NCBI GenBank assembly: GCA_005656395.1
Contig: SRSI01000071.1
Coordinates: forward strand, 496,001-560,000
Length of the DNA stretch: 64,000 bases
Source: Strongyloides papillosus
Taxonomy: Eukaryota; Nematoda; Chromadorea; Rhabditida; Strongyloididae
Reading direction: 5' to 3'
Below, piece by piece: positions 37,385 through 49,186 of the stretch (its first letter is position 1; every line of letters starts with the position of its first letter). The position numbers and the translations under genes are program-made. The notes under the pieces are model-generated. The model did not search any database, was not told the origin of the DNA, and saw nothing but the letters and a program-made list of their open reading frames with translations.

Positions 37385-38507
37385 ATGTTTGAGAGTTTCG
37401 GTTTCATGGCAACTCCAATTAATAGTGTGAATCATTTTGATTTTAATCAAAAACAAAGTTTATTAAAAAATCATTACGGAGTAGCAAGGGGTGAAATTTT
37501 GGAGAAAGAAAGAAAACCTAAGTGTGCTCGTTGTCGAAATCATGGTATGGTTTCATGGTTAAAAGGACATAAAAGACACTGTAAATATAAGTATGCATTA
37601 GTATAATTATCATTAAAATTAATAATTTTATTTTTTTTCTTTATTTTTAGGAATTGTATTTGTGAAAAGTGTAATTTGATTGCTGAAAGGCAAAAGGTAA
37701 TGGCAGCACAGGTAGCTTTGAAAAGGAAACAGGCAGCAGAAGATGCTATAGCATTGGGTCTACGTGTTGTATCAGGACAAAGTATAAATCGTCTCCCTCA
37801 AGGACCTGTATGGAATTTTAAGAATGATGAAACATTTATAACAAGTCCAAAGTTTGATACCTCTAAGGAAGATAATAAAAAAGAATTAAATTGTAATATG
37901 AAGGATATTAAAGAGTGTAATAAAAATGAAATAATTATAAGTCAACAGAAAGCTCTTTTTGATGTTCAAAGGAGAATTCCACCTCTTCAATTATTATCCA
38001 AATTGTTTGAAGATCAGGATAAACAAGTACTCGAATTGATATTAGAAAGTTTTAATGGTGATGTTTTGTCAGCTATAGAACATTTTGTATGTTTTTTACA
38101 AAAAAAATCTTTAAAATGATTATATTTTTATCTTATTATAGGTATCAATACGTCAATACAAAGAAAATAGGAACAATGAATCAGTCCAGGATATGAAGAA
38201 TCAAATTATGGATGAGAAAACAAAAAATTTTATGATTGAGGAGAGAAAGTATTGTTCAAAAGATAATTCACAAAATTTTTCAATGTCTCGTTTATTGAAT
38301 ACTTCCTCCTCACCATCATCAACAAATTTTTCCAATTTAACAATTGAAAATAATTTAAAAAATCCTCATATAATGTTTTCAGTTATCCCTCCAAATTGGC
38401 ATTTTTCAATGGAACATCATCAAAATAAATTAAACCTGGAGCATAGTTGTTCCTCTGATGAAAGTGTTATCAAATCTCCCTCACCAACAAATAGTATTGT
38501 AGAGTAA
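37385..38507 (+). CDS. dmd-4: DM-domain transcription factor with DMA motif (DMRTA/dmd-4-like)
   Basis: Sex- or cell-type-determination transcription factor, nuclear, 335 residues. Exons 37385-37590, 37651-38086, 38142-38507 join in phase. The DM zinc module occupies about residues 46-92: Cys47, Cys50, His62, Cys66, Cys71, Cys73 and Cys76 supply the two intertwined zinc sites, followed by the recognition helix [22 protein letters not shown] (CUE-like) motif lies at about 177-214 ([16 protein letters not shown] through SAIEHF), which in DMRT4/5 and C. elegans DMD-4 binds ubiquitin. The rest is Asn/Ser-rich. The DM plus DMA pairing is what singles out the DMRTA/dmd-4 class. The DM motif reads [13 protein letters not shown], a small deviation from the usual GVVSxLKGHKRYC. 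Orthology to dmd-4 is inferred. Confidence 0.85.
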
Positions 38508-41290
38508 ATGATTTGATCTTTTTATTGAAAATTATTTTTTTTGTTTATCATTTTTATTTTTTTATTCCTTCTTATTTTCCTTATAAATTTCATTGGAAAT
38601 GAAAATTCCTCGCAAAAATAAATATAAAATGATGATAATATAACAATAATATTTATTGTAATTTTTTAACTATGATAAATGATACTTTTGAGGTATCATA
38701 ATAATTTTAATATATTAAATTATATATTTAATATGGAATAAATATTACATTATTTCCTTAAAATAGTTCGACTTTTCTTTAAATGGAAGTGTACTATATA
38801 AGAATAATTTAGGGAGGGAAATAGATGATCAAATAACTAATTTCCTGAGCCCATATTATTTAATATTTTGATTCTTTGAATGCTAAACTATATTTAGTAA
38901 AGTCAAAAGAAATTTTATATACATATTTTTGTAGCTAAAATATAAGCAATACCAGTTTAATATGAAATTAAAAATGTATATCAATTTTAAATACATAAGA
39001 GAGAGCTTAATATATTTCTAATACACCACAAATAAATGATACTGTAATATATAAATATCTCTCTTATATTATAAATTCATATTATCATTTTCACACATTT
39101 TTGTGCGCTAATTGCGCCATATCAAAAGTTTTGAAAGTACTGTTTCACAGTAAAAAGATAATATTGAGTAAAATTCGATAATGTTAAAATGTCAATAATG
39201 TAATGATATTGAAAAAGTATATAGTTAAAATGGAATATTATTACAACAACCATAATAATATTTGTTTATTTAAATGATTTTAATAATTTAATAAGTATCT
39301 CTATTTTTTCTTCTCTATCTATAGTATGATAATAAAATATATACCATTTTTGTTATATATCTTTTAAATATCAAAACCTTTAACTATTAATAGACAAAAA
39401 TATAAAATATTTACTTTATGATAATCACTAAATTGTTAAAACAAACATATCATGAGATGTGTTATTTATTAAAAACTTAATTTGATCCAATATTGTTAAA
39501 GAACCATTAGTGTCCTTTCTAATAACTTTGATTTTACTATCATTATTATATTAATAATAGCCATATGGATGATCTTATTTAATGTGGAGTTAATTTATTT
39601 ATTTACTTTACATGTTATAACAGATTTCTAATTTATTTTAAACAAAATTCATGCTTCAATGATAAAATTAGATGATTATAACAAACACATTTATATTATA
39701 TACCATATATGTATCAAAGTAAAATATTCTTATTTAAAAGATGTGGGTTTTTTGAAGAAAAAAATATTATGAAAACACTATATTTATTCTTCAATCTATC
39801 ATATAGCACGATATAATCTTTAAAGTTAAACACTTATTTTTTACTTTACAATACTGCAAAAAAAATTATTGAACCAGTCTTAAATCAAACACTAGTTTTG
39901 AAATTCACCTGTATCAATCATACTCGTAACTGTTAAACACATACAAAATACTGAAATTATAATTATTGACTATAACAGGAGGAAAAAAATTAAATACCAT
40001 CTAAGGTAGATAATAATTTTTTAAAGCATATGGTTTTTTTATTATTATATATAAATAAATCTAAATATTTTTTTTAATACATACATATAATATTTATAAA
40101 ATCAGAATGAGTAAATAGAATTTTTTATTCAACAATTAAACAACACGTAGATATAGTTTTTAAATTTTACTACTATAAATAAAAAAATTAAAACACATTT
40201 TTAAAAGTTTTTTTGATTTCAGATATGAGTTGTATTTAGACAATTTATTGTATTTGTATATGATATTTATGCAATGAAAGCTATAAATATACTTAGAAGA
40301 ATGTTTCTGATAATTAAAATATTTTATGTAGATGTAGAGTATTACCAATTGTAAATTAAGTTTAAATATCTTTTATAACAAACTAATTAATTGTTATTAT
40401 AATATTATCAACTATAAAAAGACATTTTTAAAAGAAAAAGCCAGTTTTTAAAGTTTTACATGATAGATTGATTTATCCATAGGTCTTCTTATATTTTCGT
40501 AAAAGTAAGATTAAGTGAAGTATGTTTTAAAAACTTGACATTGGTGTACTAGAAATTTTATATGTATATGGATTACTTATTCATTTTATAAATAGTCTTT
40601 ATTTAGTAGATAAACCAATTTTATGCCCACCTACGTCATCATTGACTTTAAAAATTTTATCTATTAAAACTATTTGAAAAGTTACTTTAAAATCAATTCG
40701 ATTTCATGGTTGTAATTCTCTTTGATCAATGTCACAATACACACTACCTTATAATTGGATTGAATTTTCAGTCAGATTTTTATTTAATTCATTTAAATGA
40801 AATAATTTTATAAATAGTTTGAGACACTGGATTACAATTTCTATTGTTACTTGAGATAAGTTTTCTTTAGGTACATATAAGGTAACTTACATTTTATTAC
40901 TGTTTAAAAATTTTATGTTACCCATTTTAAATGATAATCATTAATTCCACGTTATTATACGCTAAAATTTTTTTTTATATTTTTTATATAAAAATATAAT
41001 TAAATATGTCAAGTAAAATACAATTAGTTTTCAACTTTATTTTAAAAATAGGCGTTCATTATAAGTGATTTTGATTGGTACATCTACTTACTACATTTAG
41101 TTAGTAAAATTTTTTTAAGTAACCTTGTTTAGCTAGTATAAAATTATGCTCACATTCATCATCTTTACATTATAATACATCATTAAAGTATTTAATGAAA
41201 AAATTTTCCTTCAATAAACTTATTTTTTTGTCTATAAAAAAAACTACTTTTAAAACGTCTAATAAAAATTGGGTGATTTATCTTTCTAAC
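38508..41290. other. 2.8-kb intergenic stretch; no gene seen
   Basis: AT-rich DNA with no supported coding, RNA or repeat feature. The minus-strand open frame at 40160-40348 is Lys/Tyr/Ile-rich without motifs. Confidence 0.55.
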
Positions 41291-41302
41291 AACTTTTTTT
41301 AG
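41291..41302 (+). other. Putative spliced-leader acceptor
   Basis: AACTTTTTTTAG ends at 41302, nine bases before the ATG at 41312. Consensus acceptor with no upstream exon. Confidence 0.5.
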
Positions 41303-41311
41303 AATAAAAAA

Positions 41312-42387
41312 ATGATATTTCTGGGAAAAGATAATTTTGGGAAGTATATTTTTGTGATTTTTTTTACTATTACATTTTTAAGAGAATTTGGTAATTGTAG
41401 ATCAAAATCATGTAATCATCAAGATATTTGGCTTATACCAGGAAAAGCTGATTCCTATTGTAGTACGTTTTTTTTAAATAATTATTTAAATTGATATATA
41501 ACAAAAAATTTTTTTTATTTAGCTAGACCTGGAGCTAAGCGTTTAATTGAAATTGATACAAGACAAGTTCATATCTCACCACCTGTTGTACGATTTCCTG
41601 GTTGTTTTACTGTTGAAATAAAGAATATTAAAGTATTAGATAATGAACGTTATCTTGGTCATTCATTTTTTGCCAAAACCGAATATCAATGGTTGAATGT
41701 AAGAGAGTTTGGTAATTTAAAATGTCAAAATGCTTCAAGTAATGGTTGTGATGGGTATGGTAATAATTGTTATTATTGTGATGTATGTCAAAGTCTCCAG
41801 GAACTTGACAAAGATGGAAATACAAAAAAATCACAATTATCAGAACAATTTAAGGGTTTAAATTGCCCACGTACACCAGGTTACTATACATTTAGAAAAG
41901 AATTTTGTTTCAATGATTGGTCTGCATTTGATGCAGATGGTGATTGTCAGATGGATTTTATGCAAAATGATAAATCAGATTATAAATCTGTATTGTCATC
42001 ACTTCAACAAGTTGGTTATGTAAGTAGTTTTAAAAATAATTTATTATCGCTATTATTACTTTATAGGGAACTGTTGTCGCAAAAATTAAACTTGCTCTTA
42101 ATGCTACTGCTGATATTGCTGAGAAAAAGGCTATCAAGGAGGCGCAAATTGAAAGGACAGTATTGAGGGAACTTGAGGAACGTAAAAGAAATTGGGATGT
42201 AAATAAGGGACAATTTGAAAAGTTCCAAGAATGGTATATTAATTATAGGAAGAACGTCTGGCATAAGGATGAATATTTACCATGGTTATTGTATGAAAAC
42301 GAAATGTCATGCTTAAGATTAACATTTGATGTTTGTGAACGTGTTCCGAAAAGACGACCCTTTGGTAACGGATATTTGTGCGAGTAA
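41312..42387 (+). CDS. Secreted or membrane-anchored Cys-rich protein, family not recognised
   Basis: I do not recognise this protein, but the coding signal is strong. Exons 41312-41462, 41523-42019, 42067-42387 join in phase for 322 residues. A hydrophobic stretch at about residues 12-27 (KYIFVIFFTITFL) is a probable signal peptide or anchor. The middle region holds many cysteines, including a CYYCDVC cluster, and motifs such as PPVVRFPGC, NCPRTPGYY, KEFCFNDW and DADGDCQMDF. This looks like a disulfide-rich extracellular domain. A charged helical segment (AEKKAIKEAQIERTVLREL) follows in exon 3, then two more cysteines and a C-terminal GNGYLCE. The even spread of cysteines and the Trp/Pro-rich wording suggest a conserved nematode family. 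No enzymatic motif is visible. Confidence 0.75.
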
Positions 42388-43219
42388 TTTAACAAGGATC
42401 TCTTTTTTTATTATTTAAAACAAATGTTAGCAATTTTTATGAATCTTTTTTTGTAATTGTGTAATATGTTGCACTATATATTTTTTTTATTAGAAAGAGC
42501 ATGAATAATAAAATGATACAGAAAATTTTGACATTTAGCCTTTTCTTTCCTTTTTAATTAATGTAGGTCAAAAAATTAAAAATCAAGTTTATATGCTGTA
42601 TGAGTATCTTTAAAAAATTAGTCGAGTGATATTTCAGGAAATATCATTTTGACTTTTTTAATAACAATATATGTTTATGCTTACTTTTTGCATGAAACTA
42701 GCAGTATTTCAATAAAAAATTCAGTTCTATATCTTTTTTCACTTTGAGTAATTTTTATTGTCTTTTATAATTAATTAGACTTTGTGGTGATATTGTTGGA
42801 AATAAGTCTACATTTATAAGATATATAAACAAAATTTTTTGATTACATTGTCACTTCTTTTCGTTAAATAAATTTTTTAACCAATTGTAACAGATATTTT
42901 TATGAATAGTGCAAAAATTAAAAACTCATAAATTTTTTACTATATATTAACATGATGCCAAAATTTAATAAATTAAAAGAATTTTAGGTTTTGCACTGTT
43001 TTAAGACCAAACATAGTTTGGGAGAATTTTAAAAATCATTCATTTTAAGCGTTATCAAAATATTAATTCTCTTTCTTATGGTCGGCTGACTATCTTTATC
43101 TATTATTTGTTATCATAAAAGAATGCGTAGGATTTGTCAAAAAAACTTATTTAAAGTATGCCTAAAAAGAATGTCAAAAATTCAAATACTAGACAAATCG
43201 TTTTTAACATATTCCTTTC
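42388..43219. other. Intergenic; no gene seen
   Basis: About 830 bp of AT-rich DNA including the probable 3' UTR of the upstream gene. Nothing else supported. Confidence 0.5.
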
Positions 43220-43446
43220 TTAACCCTACAGTGCGCAATGTATCAAATTTGATTATAATGCTTACTTTGATTTTTTTGGATTGAAAATAACTCTTTTTTT
43301 TGATCATTTTAATTGAAAATAATGCCTATGTTGATCTTTTGCATTGAAATTAACATTTATTAAAAGTTATATTTGAAATATACTTGTATTTATTAATAAA
43401 ATAATCAAATGTATCAAATTTGATACATTGAGCACTGTAGGGTTAA
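43220..43446. mobile_element. piggyBac-type MITE (non-autonomous), TTAA ends
   Basis: A 227-bp element bounded by TTAA on both sides (43220-43223 and 43443-43446). The terminal inverted repeats 43220-43253 and 43413-43446 are 34 bp with one mismatch and begin TTAACCCTACAGTGC. TTAA target duplications followed by CCCTA are the hallmark of the piggyBac superfamily (known family feature). Each repeat also contains the perfect palindrome ATCAAATTTGAT. The interior is AT-rich and non-coding, so movement would need a transposase in trans. The near-perfect repeats suggest recent activity. Confidence 0.8.
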
Positions 43447-44309
43447 TAATAATGAAAATTTCATCACCAAGTTTTTGTAACAAATTTTAGCTGCAACGAA
43501 AGGCATAATTAAGACTTTTTTAAATTTGTGAACTCATATCTAAATAATCTATGAAGTAAACAATTAAAAGACTTGCACTAATATTTACTATTAGAATTAT
43601 TTCGATGAACTTATTAGTATTAAATTAGTATAGTTTTTTATAGGATGTGGATGAGAATATTTTAATTTTCTACAAATATGTAATATTAAAAACTTACCTG
43701 TTATTGTAGTGATAGAATTCATAACTTATAAACATTATTTTGTTAGCGAGATTATCTACTAATGAAATTGATATTAAAATTTGTCATGATTAAACTTTTT
43801 GATAAGAATTAATATTAAAAAAAGTTCATTTAATTAATTGTTATTCTGTTCACTAAAGACTTAGTTTCGATTTAACTATTTTTTGACTTTTTTTGTGCAC
43901 CAATGAGTATAAATATTGCTGTTTGATCCGGAATGTAGACATTCCAATGTAAAGTATATAAATCAAATTACGAATTTTTTAGTTAACGTAATTCATTAAG
44001 TAATAATTACATCTTCAAATACTTTGTAAATAAGAAAATTTATACTATATATAGAAAAATTTATTATACTGATACTTACAAAAGTTTTATTAATTTTGTA
44101 AAAGGTTCAATAATTATGAAGATATTTGAAACATAAAGCAAACAGTATTTGATTTGAAAGAAAAAAATCTGATTTAATTGACATGAATGGGTCTTTAAGT
44201 ATAAAATAAAATTTTAGAAACAATTAGAAAACAAGAAATATCATTAACTAATAACAAAAAAATAGGGAATTTTATAACAAAACAAACATTTAGTGCTGTT
44301 ACACTTAAA
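43447..44309. other. Intergenic; no gene seen
   Basis: About 860 bp between the MITE and the first recognisable UGT remnant. AT-rich; the 5' part of the UGT pseudogene may have decayed here beyond recognition. Confidence 0.45.
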
Positions 44310-45354
44310 ATTATGTTTTGTAATTTTAAAGATTGGAAAATAGCAACTACAATTACAGCAAATTAAACACTATCTTATACCTACTTCACCCAATTTTTAG
44401 TATATTATTTCTTCCCTCTAATGTTTCTTATTTTTTACTAGGATTGCAAATAATATATCTCAAAAGAGAGAGCTATAAATCTTTTAAATTACACCTATTT
44501 TACAATGTTTCAGAATTTCACACAAAATATGCAAAATTAGAAGATATTTTTGATAAAAATTTAGTAGTGAAATTTCTAAAACTAATAAGATATTAACCAA
44601 TGTAACATTCTTTTTTATAAATTTAATCTATTTCTCGGTATTCTAACGCCAAAAAATCCTAAAATGATTGGAATAACTGATATCGGTATTCCAAAATTTA
44701 AACATGTTGATAAAGGATTTGTTGAAATACTGAAAAAAATACAAAGATTTCCTGATATTACATTTATTTGAAAATATAAAACGCCTGAAGATGGTCATGG
44801 TTTTGGTAATAAAAATTTAGTGATAAGTAAATGGGTTCCACAAAATAATTTATTAAACAATAACCGCTTGACACTTTTTATTACACATGGAGGAATAGGA
44901 ATTACAACAGAAGTTGTTTTTAGCAAAATTCCAGCATTAGCAGTTCCCGTCTTTGGTGTGATAATATTTAATTGACATAGTTAATGATATTCTAGGTGAT
45001 CCAATGAGGATTGCCAAGCTCCTTGAGAGACTAGAAATAGGATTAACTGCTGAAAAAGAGATTCTTAGAGATTCTAAAAGATTAAGTGAAAAGATTTTTG
45101 AAGTTTTAAATAACAAGCAATATAAAATTAATTCAATCATTTCAGCGGAAATGTTACAAAACAGACCTATATTATCGGAAGAATTATTAGTAAAACATGT
45201 TGAATTTGCTTGCGAATTTGGACAACTTCCAAGATTAGATTTAGTTTCAAAGGATATGGGAATGATAGTATTGTTCCTTTTCAACACTTTACATCTCTTA
45301 CATTTTACTGAATTTTTAAAACAATTCTCGAAATACTTTCGAAATTTATACTAG
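44310..45354 (+). pseudogene. UDP-glucuronosyltransferase pseudogene (degraded copy 1)
   Basis: Clear relic of the UGT copy at 45986-47636. Similarity starts near 44312 (a stretch equivalent to LFKHWKIETTI), so the N-terminal exon is missing. The early part has several stops. The central part lacks about 35 codons present in the other copies, between GIPKxK and the equivalent of TIQSFPDITF. A TGG-to-TGA change makes the conserved Trp codon a stop near 44769, and another stop lies close to the exon 2 end. The C-terminal exon (from 44996) remains open for over 110 codons, beginning DPMRIAKLLERLEIG, and ends at 45352-45354. The multiple lesions, including a large deletion, show a genuine pseudogene rather than sequencing noise. 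Confidence 0.85.
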
Positions 45355-45985
45355 AAAAGGAGAAAAAAAACCAATAGATTTCTTTTATATTAATAAATGA
45401 GCAATTAAATTATAATTTTCTGAATGAGTGTCAAAATTTCTTTAACGTGATGAAAGATAGTAAATGATATTTATAGTTTGTATGTAGTTACTTTTTCTTA
45501 AATATATTTTAAGAATCTTATGTTGCATTTATAAATTAATAATGCAAGCTTTCTAGTCTTTTGAACAAGATTTACATGATAATCATGATAAGATAAAGAG
45601 TATCAGTAATAACAAATTTTAAAATTGTCAATTGCCAGAATAATAAGTAGAAAGTTGTGTAATTTCTATATGTATTTATTATTTAAATTTTTCTAAAATT
45701 AAAGCATTTCTAATTAATTATATTTTTTTATAAAAACAATTATTGACGAACAAATTATACTTATAGGACTTTAAAAAGAAACTATCTAGTGATTTGTATA
45801 TATTTTGTGATTTTTAATGATAAAGTAAAGCATTTAAGCGATAAATTGTGTTATTTCAATTATCTTTTGAAGTTAATAATATTTTTTATTTGAAAATATT
45901 ATGTTAACTGATAAAATGAATAAGTTTATTGATAAGAAATAATATAAAAGTAATTTCGCATCGTTATATATTATTTAAGCTATAA
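45355..45985. other. Intergenic between UGT copies; no gene seen
   Basis: About 630 bp of AT-rich sequence. An acceptor-like TATTTAAG ends at 45979, six bases before the next ATG. Confidence 0.45.
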
Positions 45986-47636
45986 ATGATTTATTTTCAA
46001 TATAGTATTTTCTTTCTTCTCCTTTTACTATCCAATGGATATAAAATATTATTGTATAATCCTAAATTTGGACATTCTCATATCAACTTTATGAGTCAAA
46101 TTACAAAGCTTTTAGTAAATTCAGGTCATGAAGTAACAGTTTTGTCATCGAATATTGATGATTCTTTGAAAGATCCATACTATCAACTTGGTAAAATCTA
46201 TAACACTGAACCTCATCCAAGTATGATTAAAATGGCAAAAGATCCGAATATGGTAAAAAATATTTGGAAATCAGGAAGGCATGCAACTGGTCAAAAAGAT
46301 GTAAGTAAATTTGTATTAACGTACCAATGCTTTTAGTTATTAAATAAATTTATTCAAGCAATAAGAGGTCAGGGCATAAATACTATAAATGACAATAAAT
46401 TAGAAACATTAATGAAAAAGCAAAAATTTGATGTTGCTATTGCTGAAGGATTTTACTTCTACATGTTTGGACTTTTTAAACATTGGAAGATAGAAACCAC
46501 TATCGTAGCAACATCTACAGTTTTGTATGATACATTTTATCCAATGTTTGGCATACCATTTTCAGCTTCCTATGTTCCATGTGGTGTAGTTGGATTAAGT
46601 GATAAAATGTCATACAAAGAGAGAATTATCAATCTTGTAACTTATCTGTACATGACACATTTTTCTGGATTTTACTCAAAATATGCATTGTTAGAAGATG
46701 TTTTTGAAGAAAAATTTGGTTCCGGATTTTACGAAGTAAACAAAATAGTAACGAATGCATCTTTTGTTATAATAAATTCAAATCCTTTATTAGATATTCC
46801 AACACCTAAGACTCCAAAAATGATTGAAATATCAGGTATAGGTATTCCAAAACCTAAACCTCTTTGTAAAGAATTTAATGAAATATTAAATAGAAGAAAT
46901 AAAACCATTTTGATATCTTTTGGTTCAGTAGCTAAAAGTACATATATGGATCAAGAAATGAAAGATGAAATATTGAGGACAATACAAAGTTTTCCTGATA
47001 TTACATTTATTTGGAAATATGAAACGCCTGAAGATGGTCACGGTTCTGGCATTGAAAATTTAGTGCTAAGTAAATGGGTTCCACAAAATGACTTATTAAA
47101 CGATTAACGATTGACACTTTTTATTACACATGGAGGAATGGGAAGTACAACAGAAGTCGCATTTAGTAAAGTTCCTGCATTAGCAATTCCAGTAGCTGGT
47201 AAGATAATGATTAATTCGCATAATAATCAATCTTCTAGGTGATCAAATGAGGAATGCTAAGCTCCTCGAGAGACTAGAAATTGGATTAACTGCTGAAAAA
47301 GAGATTCTTAGAGATTCTAAAAAATTTAGTAAAAAGATTTTTGAAGTTTTAAATAACAAGAAATATAAAATTAATTCAATTCTAACATCAGAAATGCTGC
47401 GAAATAGACCAGTATCTTCAGAAGAGTTATTAGTAAAACATGTTGAATTTGCTTGCAAATTTGGACAACTTCCAAGATTAGATTTAGCTTCAAAGGATAT
47501 GGGAGTGATAGAATATTACAATTTTGATATTATTGTTCCATTTTTAACCATCTGCACTTTTATTATTTATGTAAACATCAAAATAATTTGCAAAGCATTT
47601 TTTAAATTATTTGTAACTAAGGAGAAAACAGATTAA
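45986..47636 (+). pseudogene. UDP-glucuronosyltransferase, near-intact copy 2 with one nonsense codon
   Basis: ER-membrane conjugating enzyme family that transfers sugar from UDP-sugar to lipophilic substrates. Exons 45986-46300, 46337-47198, 47239-47636; 36- and 40-nt introns; 525 codons in phase, the usual UGT size. Signal peptide at the start, then GYKILLYNPKFGHSH with the catalytic-His region. The C-terminal donor-binding domain includes TILISFGSVAKS, a WVPQNDLL motif and FITHGGMGSTTE. A C-terminal transmembrane helix (FLTICTFIIYVNIKII) and a KxKxx-type tail (KEKTD) suit ER retention. One codon is TAA at 47105-47107 where the minus-strand paralog has GAA (Glu); it truncates the protein just before THGG, removing donor binding and the anchor. 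Everything downstream is still open, so the lesion is very young, polymorphic, or an error. Confidence 0.85.
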
Positions 47637-48446
47637 AATAATATTTAACATGTGATTTCAAGATTTTATTATGAATTTTTAAACTATTCTATAAATAAAT
47701 TTCAAAGTGATAGAAAAATTCCTTTCTAAGTCTTCTTTTTATGTACTTTTATATTGACTCATCATGGGTGCAACGAAATATGCAACGTTAGCATTTTTGA
47801 CCCCTTTAATTTCAGAATTAGACTCTGAAATTTTGCATGGAGGAAGATTTCAACATGGACTACCATAATTTAAAAAGAAAATTTCAAAAAAGTTTCTCAA
47901 AAGTGGAGAAAATTAAGGCCAAAGTGCCAAAAATGGTGATTTTTTTGAATTAATAGCCGGACCGTAAATTAATAATAAATTTAATACACATACATACAAA
48001 TTTAATATGTATGTGTGTCATTACTTTGTGTTAAATAATTATGTTATAATAAAGATAAAAAAATCGTAGATTTTTGGCATCTCCAGAAGGTTTTTCGTGA
48101 CAATAATATTAAGAACAAGTTAGACTTTAGAAAAAATAAAAACCTTTTGGATTTAAAATCTTCAGAGTTTAACTTTAAACGTTGTTAATGTATATTTTTA
48201 AAAATTTTAACCAGTTTAAAAAAACATTTTTGTAAATAATATTCACTTTATTATTATAAATTTACAATTTTTAAATTTTACTGTTTATTTAAATATTAAA
48301 CATTGATTTAAGTGATTTAAAAATTATCAAATGTTACGTTTGAAAAAATGTACCTGTAAACTGTTAATTTGGTCATTTACAATGGAAACACTTTTTATCG
48401 TAAAGTTTGTAGATAATTAATTTACTGCCACGAAAAATTATGGAAA
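47637..48446. other. Intergenic with an unexplained GC-richer block
   Basis: Mostly AT-rich. The block 47755-47965 is richer in G/C, contains a direct repeat of TGCAACG (around 47770 and 47782) and a purine-rich segment, and has no coding signature. It may be an old repeat relic. Confidence 0.4.
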
Positions 48447-48996
48447 TAAATAACAGTACCAAAAATCTTAGTTTTTAATAAAAATATACTTTTATATTGA
48501 TATTCATTTTGCGCACTCAAAAGTATGAAAATAAATTTTGCGCACTCAAAAAGATGAAACTAAATTTTGGTTTTTATATTATCACTTTACCTGGCAATAT
48601 AAAAGTATCGCCGTCCCGGGCATTAAAATATTTATCGAAGACTACAAAAAAATATCGCTACATAATAAATAATAAGAGCTTTTCTCATTAAAATAATAAA
48701 AAATAAGGATATATTAAATATTATATTTACAAACAAACATCTGCAAAAGGAAATGTTTTAATTTCTAACAGATGAAGAACATAATGTAATTAATTTAAAA
48801 GAAATATTTGCTACAACTATTGTTTAATTACAAGCGATAAAGCATTCAAATGCCTGGAACGGCGATACTTTTATATTGCCAGGTAAAGTGATGATATAAA
48901 AATCAAAATTTATTTTCATCCCTTTTAGTGCGCAAAATGAATCTCAATATAAAAGTATATTTTTATCAAAAACTAATATTTTTGGTACTGTTATTT
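48447..48996. mobile_element. Fold-back / long-TIR MITE
   Basis: A roughly 550-bp element with long inverted arms: left 48447-48638 and right about 48832-48996. The arms are highly similar over about 150 bp: both carry TAACAGTACCAAAAAT near the outer end, TTCATTTTGCGCACT, and CACTTTACCTGGCAATATAA followed by AGTATCGCCGT near the inner end. The left arm has an extra 29-bp tandem duplication (TTTTGCGCACTCAAAA at 48507 and again at 48536). The loop between arms is AT-rich and non-coding. No clear target-site duplication was identified, so the exact ends are uncertain. The arms would form a strong hairpin in transcripts. Confidence 0.75.
48507..48564. repeat. 29-bp tandem duplication inside the left fold-back arm
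   Basis: TTTTGCGCACTCAAAA is repeated with a 29-bp period (48507 and 48536), with small changes in the following bases. The right arm has only one copy, so the duplication occurred after the arms formed. Confidence 0.6.
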
Positions 48997-49186
48997 TGCA
49001 TATAAATTATAAATAATTTAATACAACTATACGGGAATACTCATAATTTTTATCGAATTTGAACCAGAAGATTGGAAAGAGCATATTTCGAGATAAAGTT
49101 TAATTAATCCAAAATTGCTATAAGCTTTTTATAATTTATTTGTTTTATCAGATAGTTACTTTTGAAATCTTATAGTTAATAATGTA

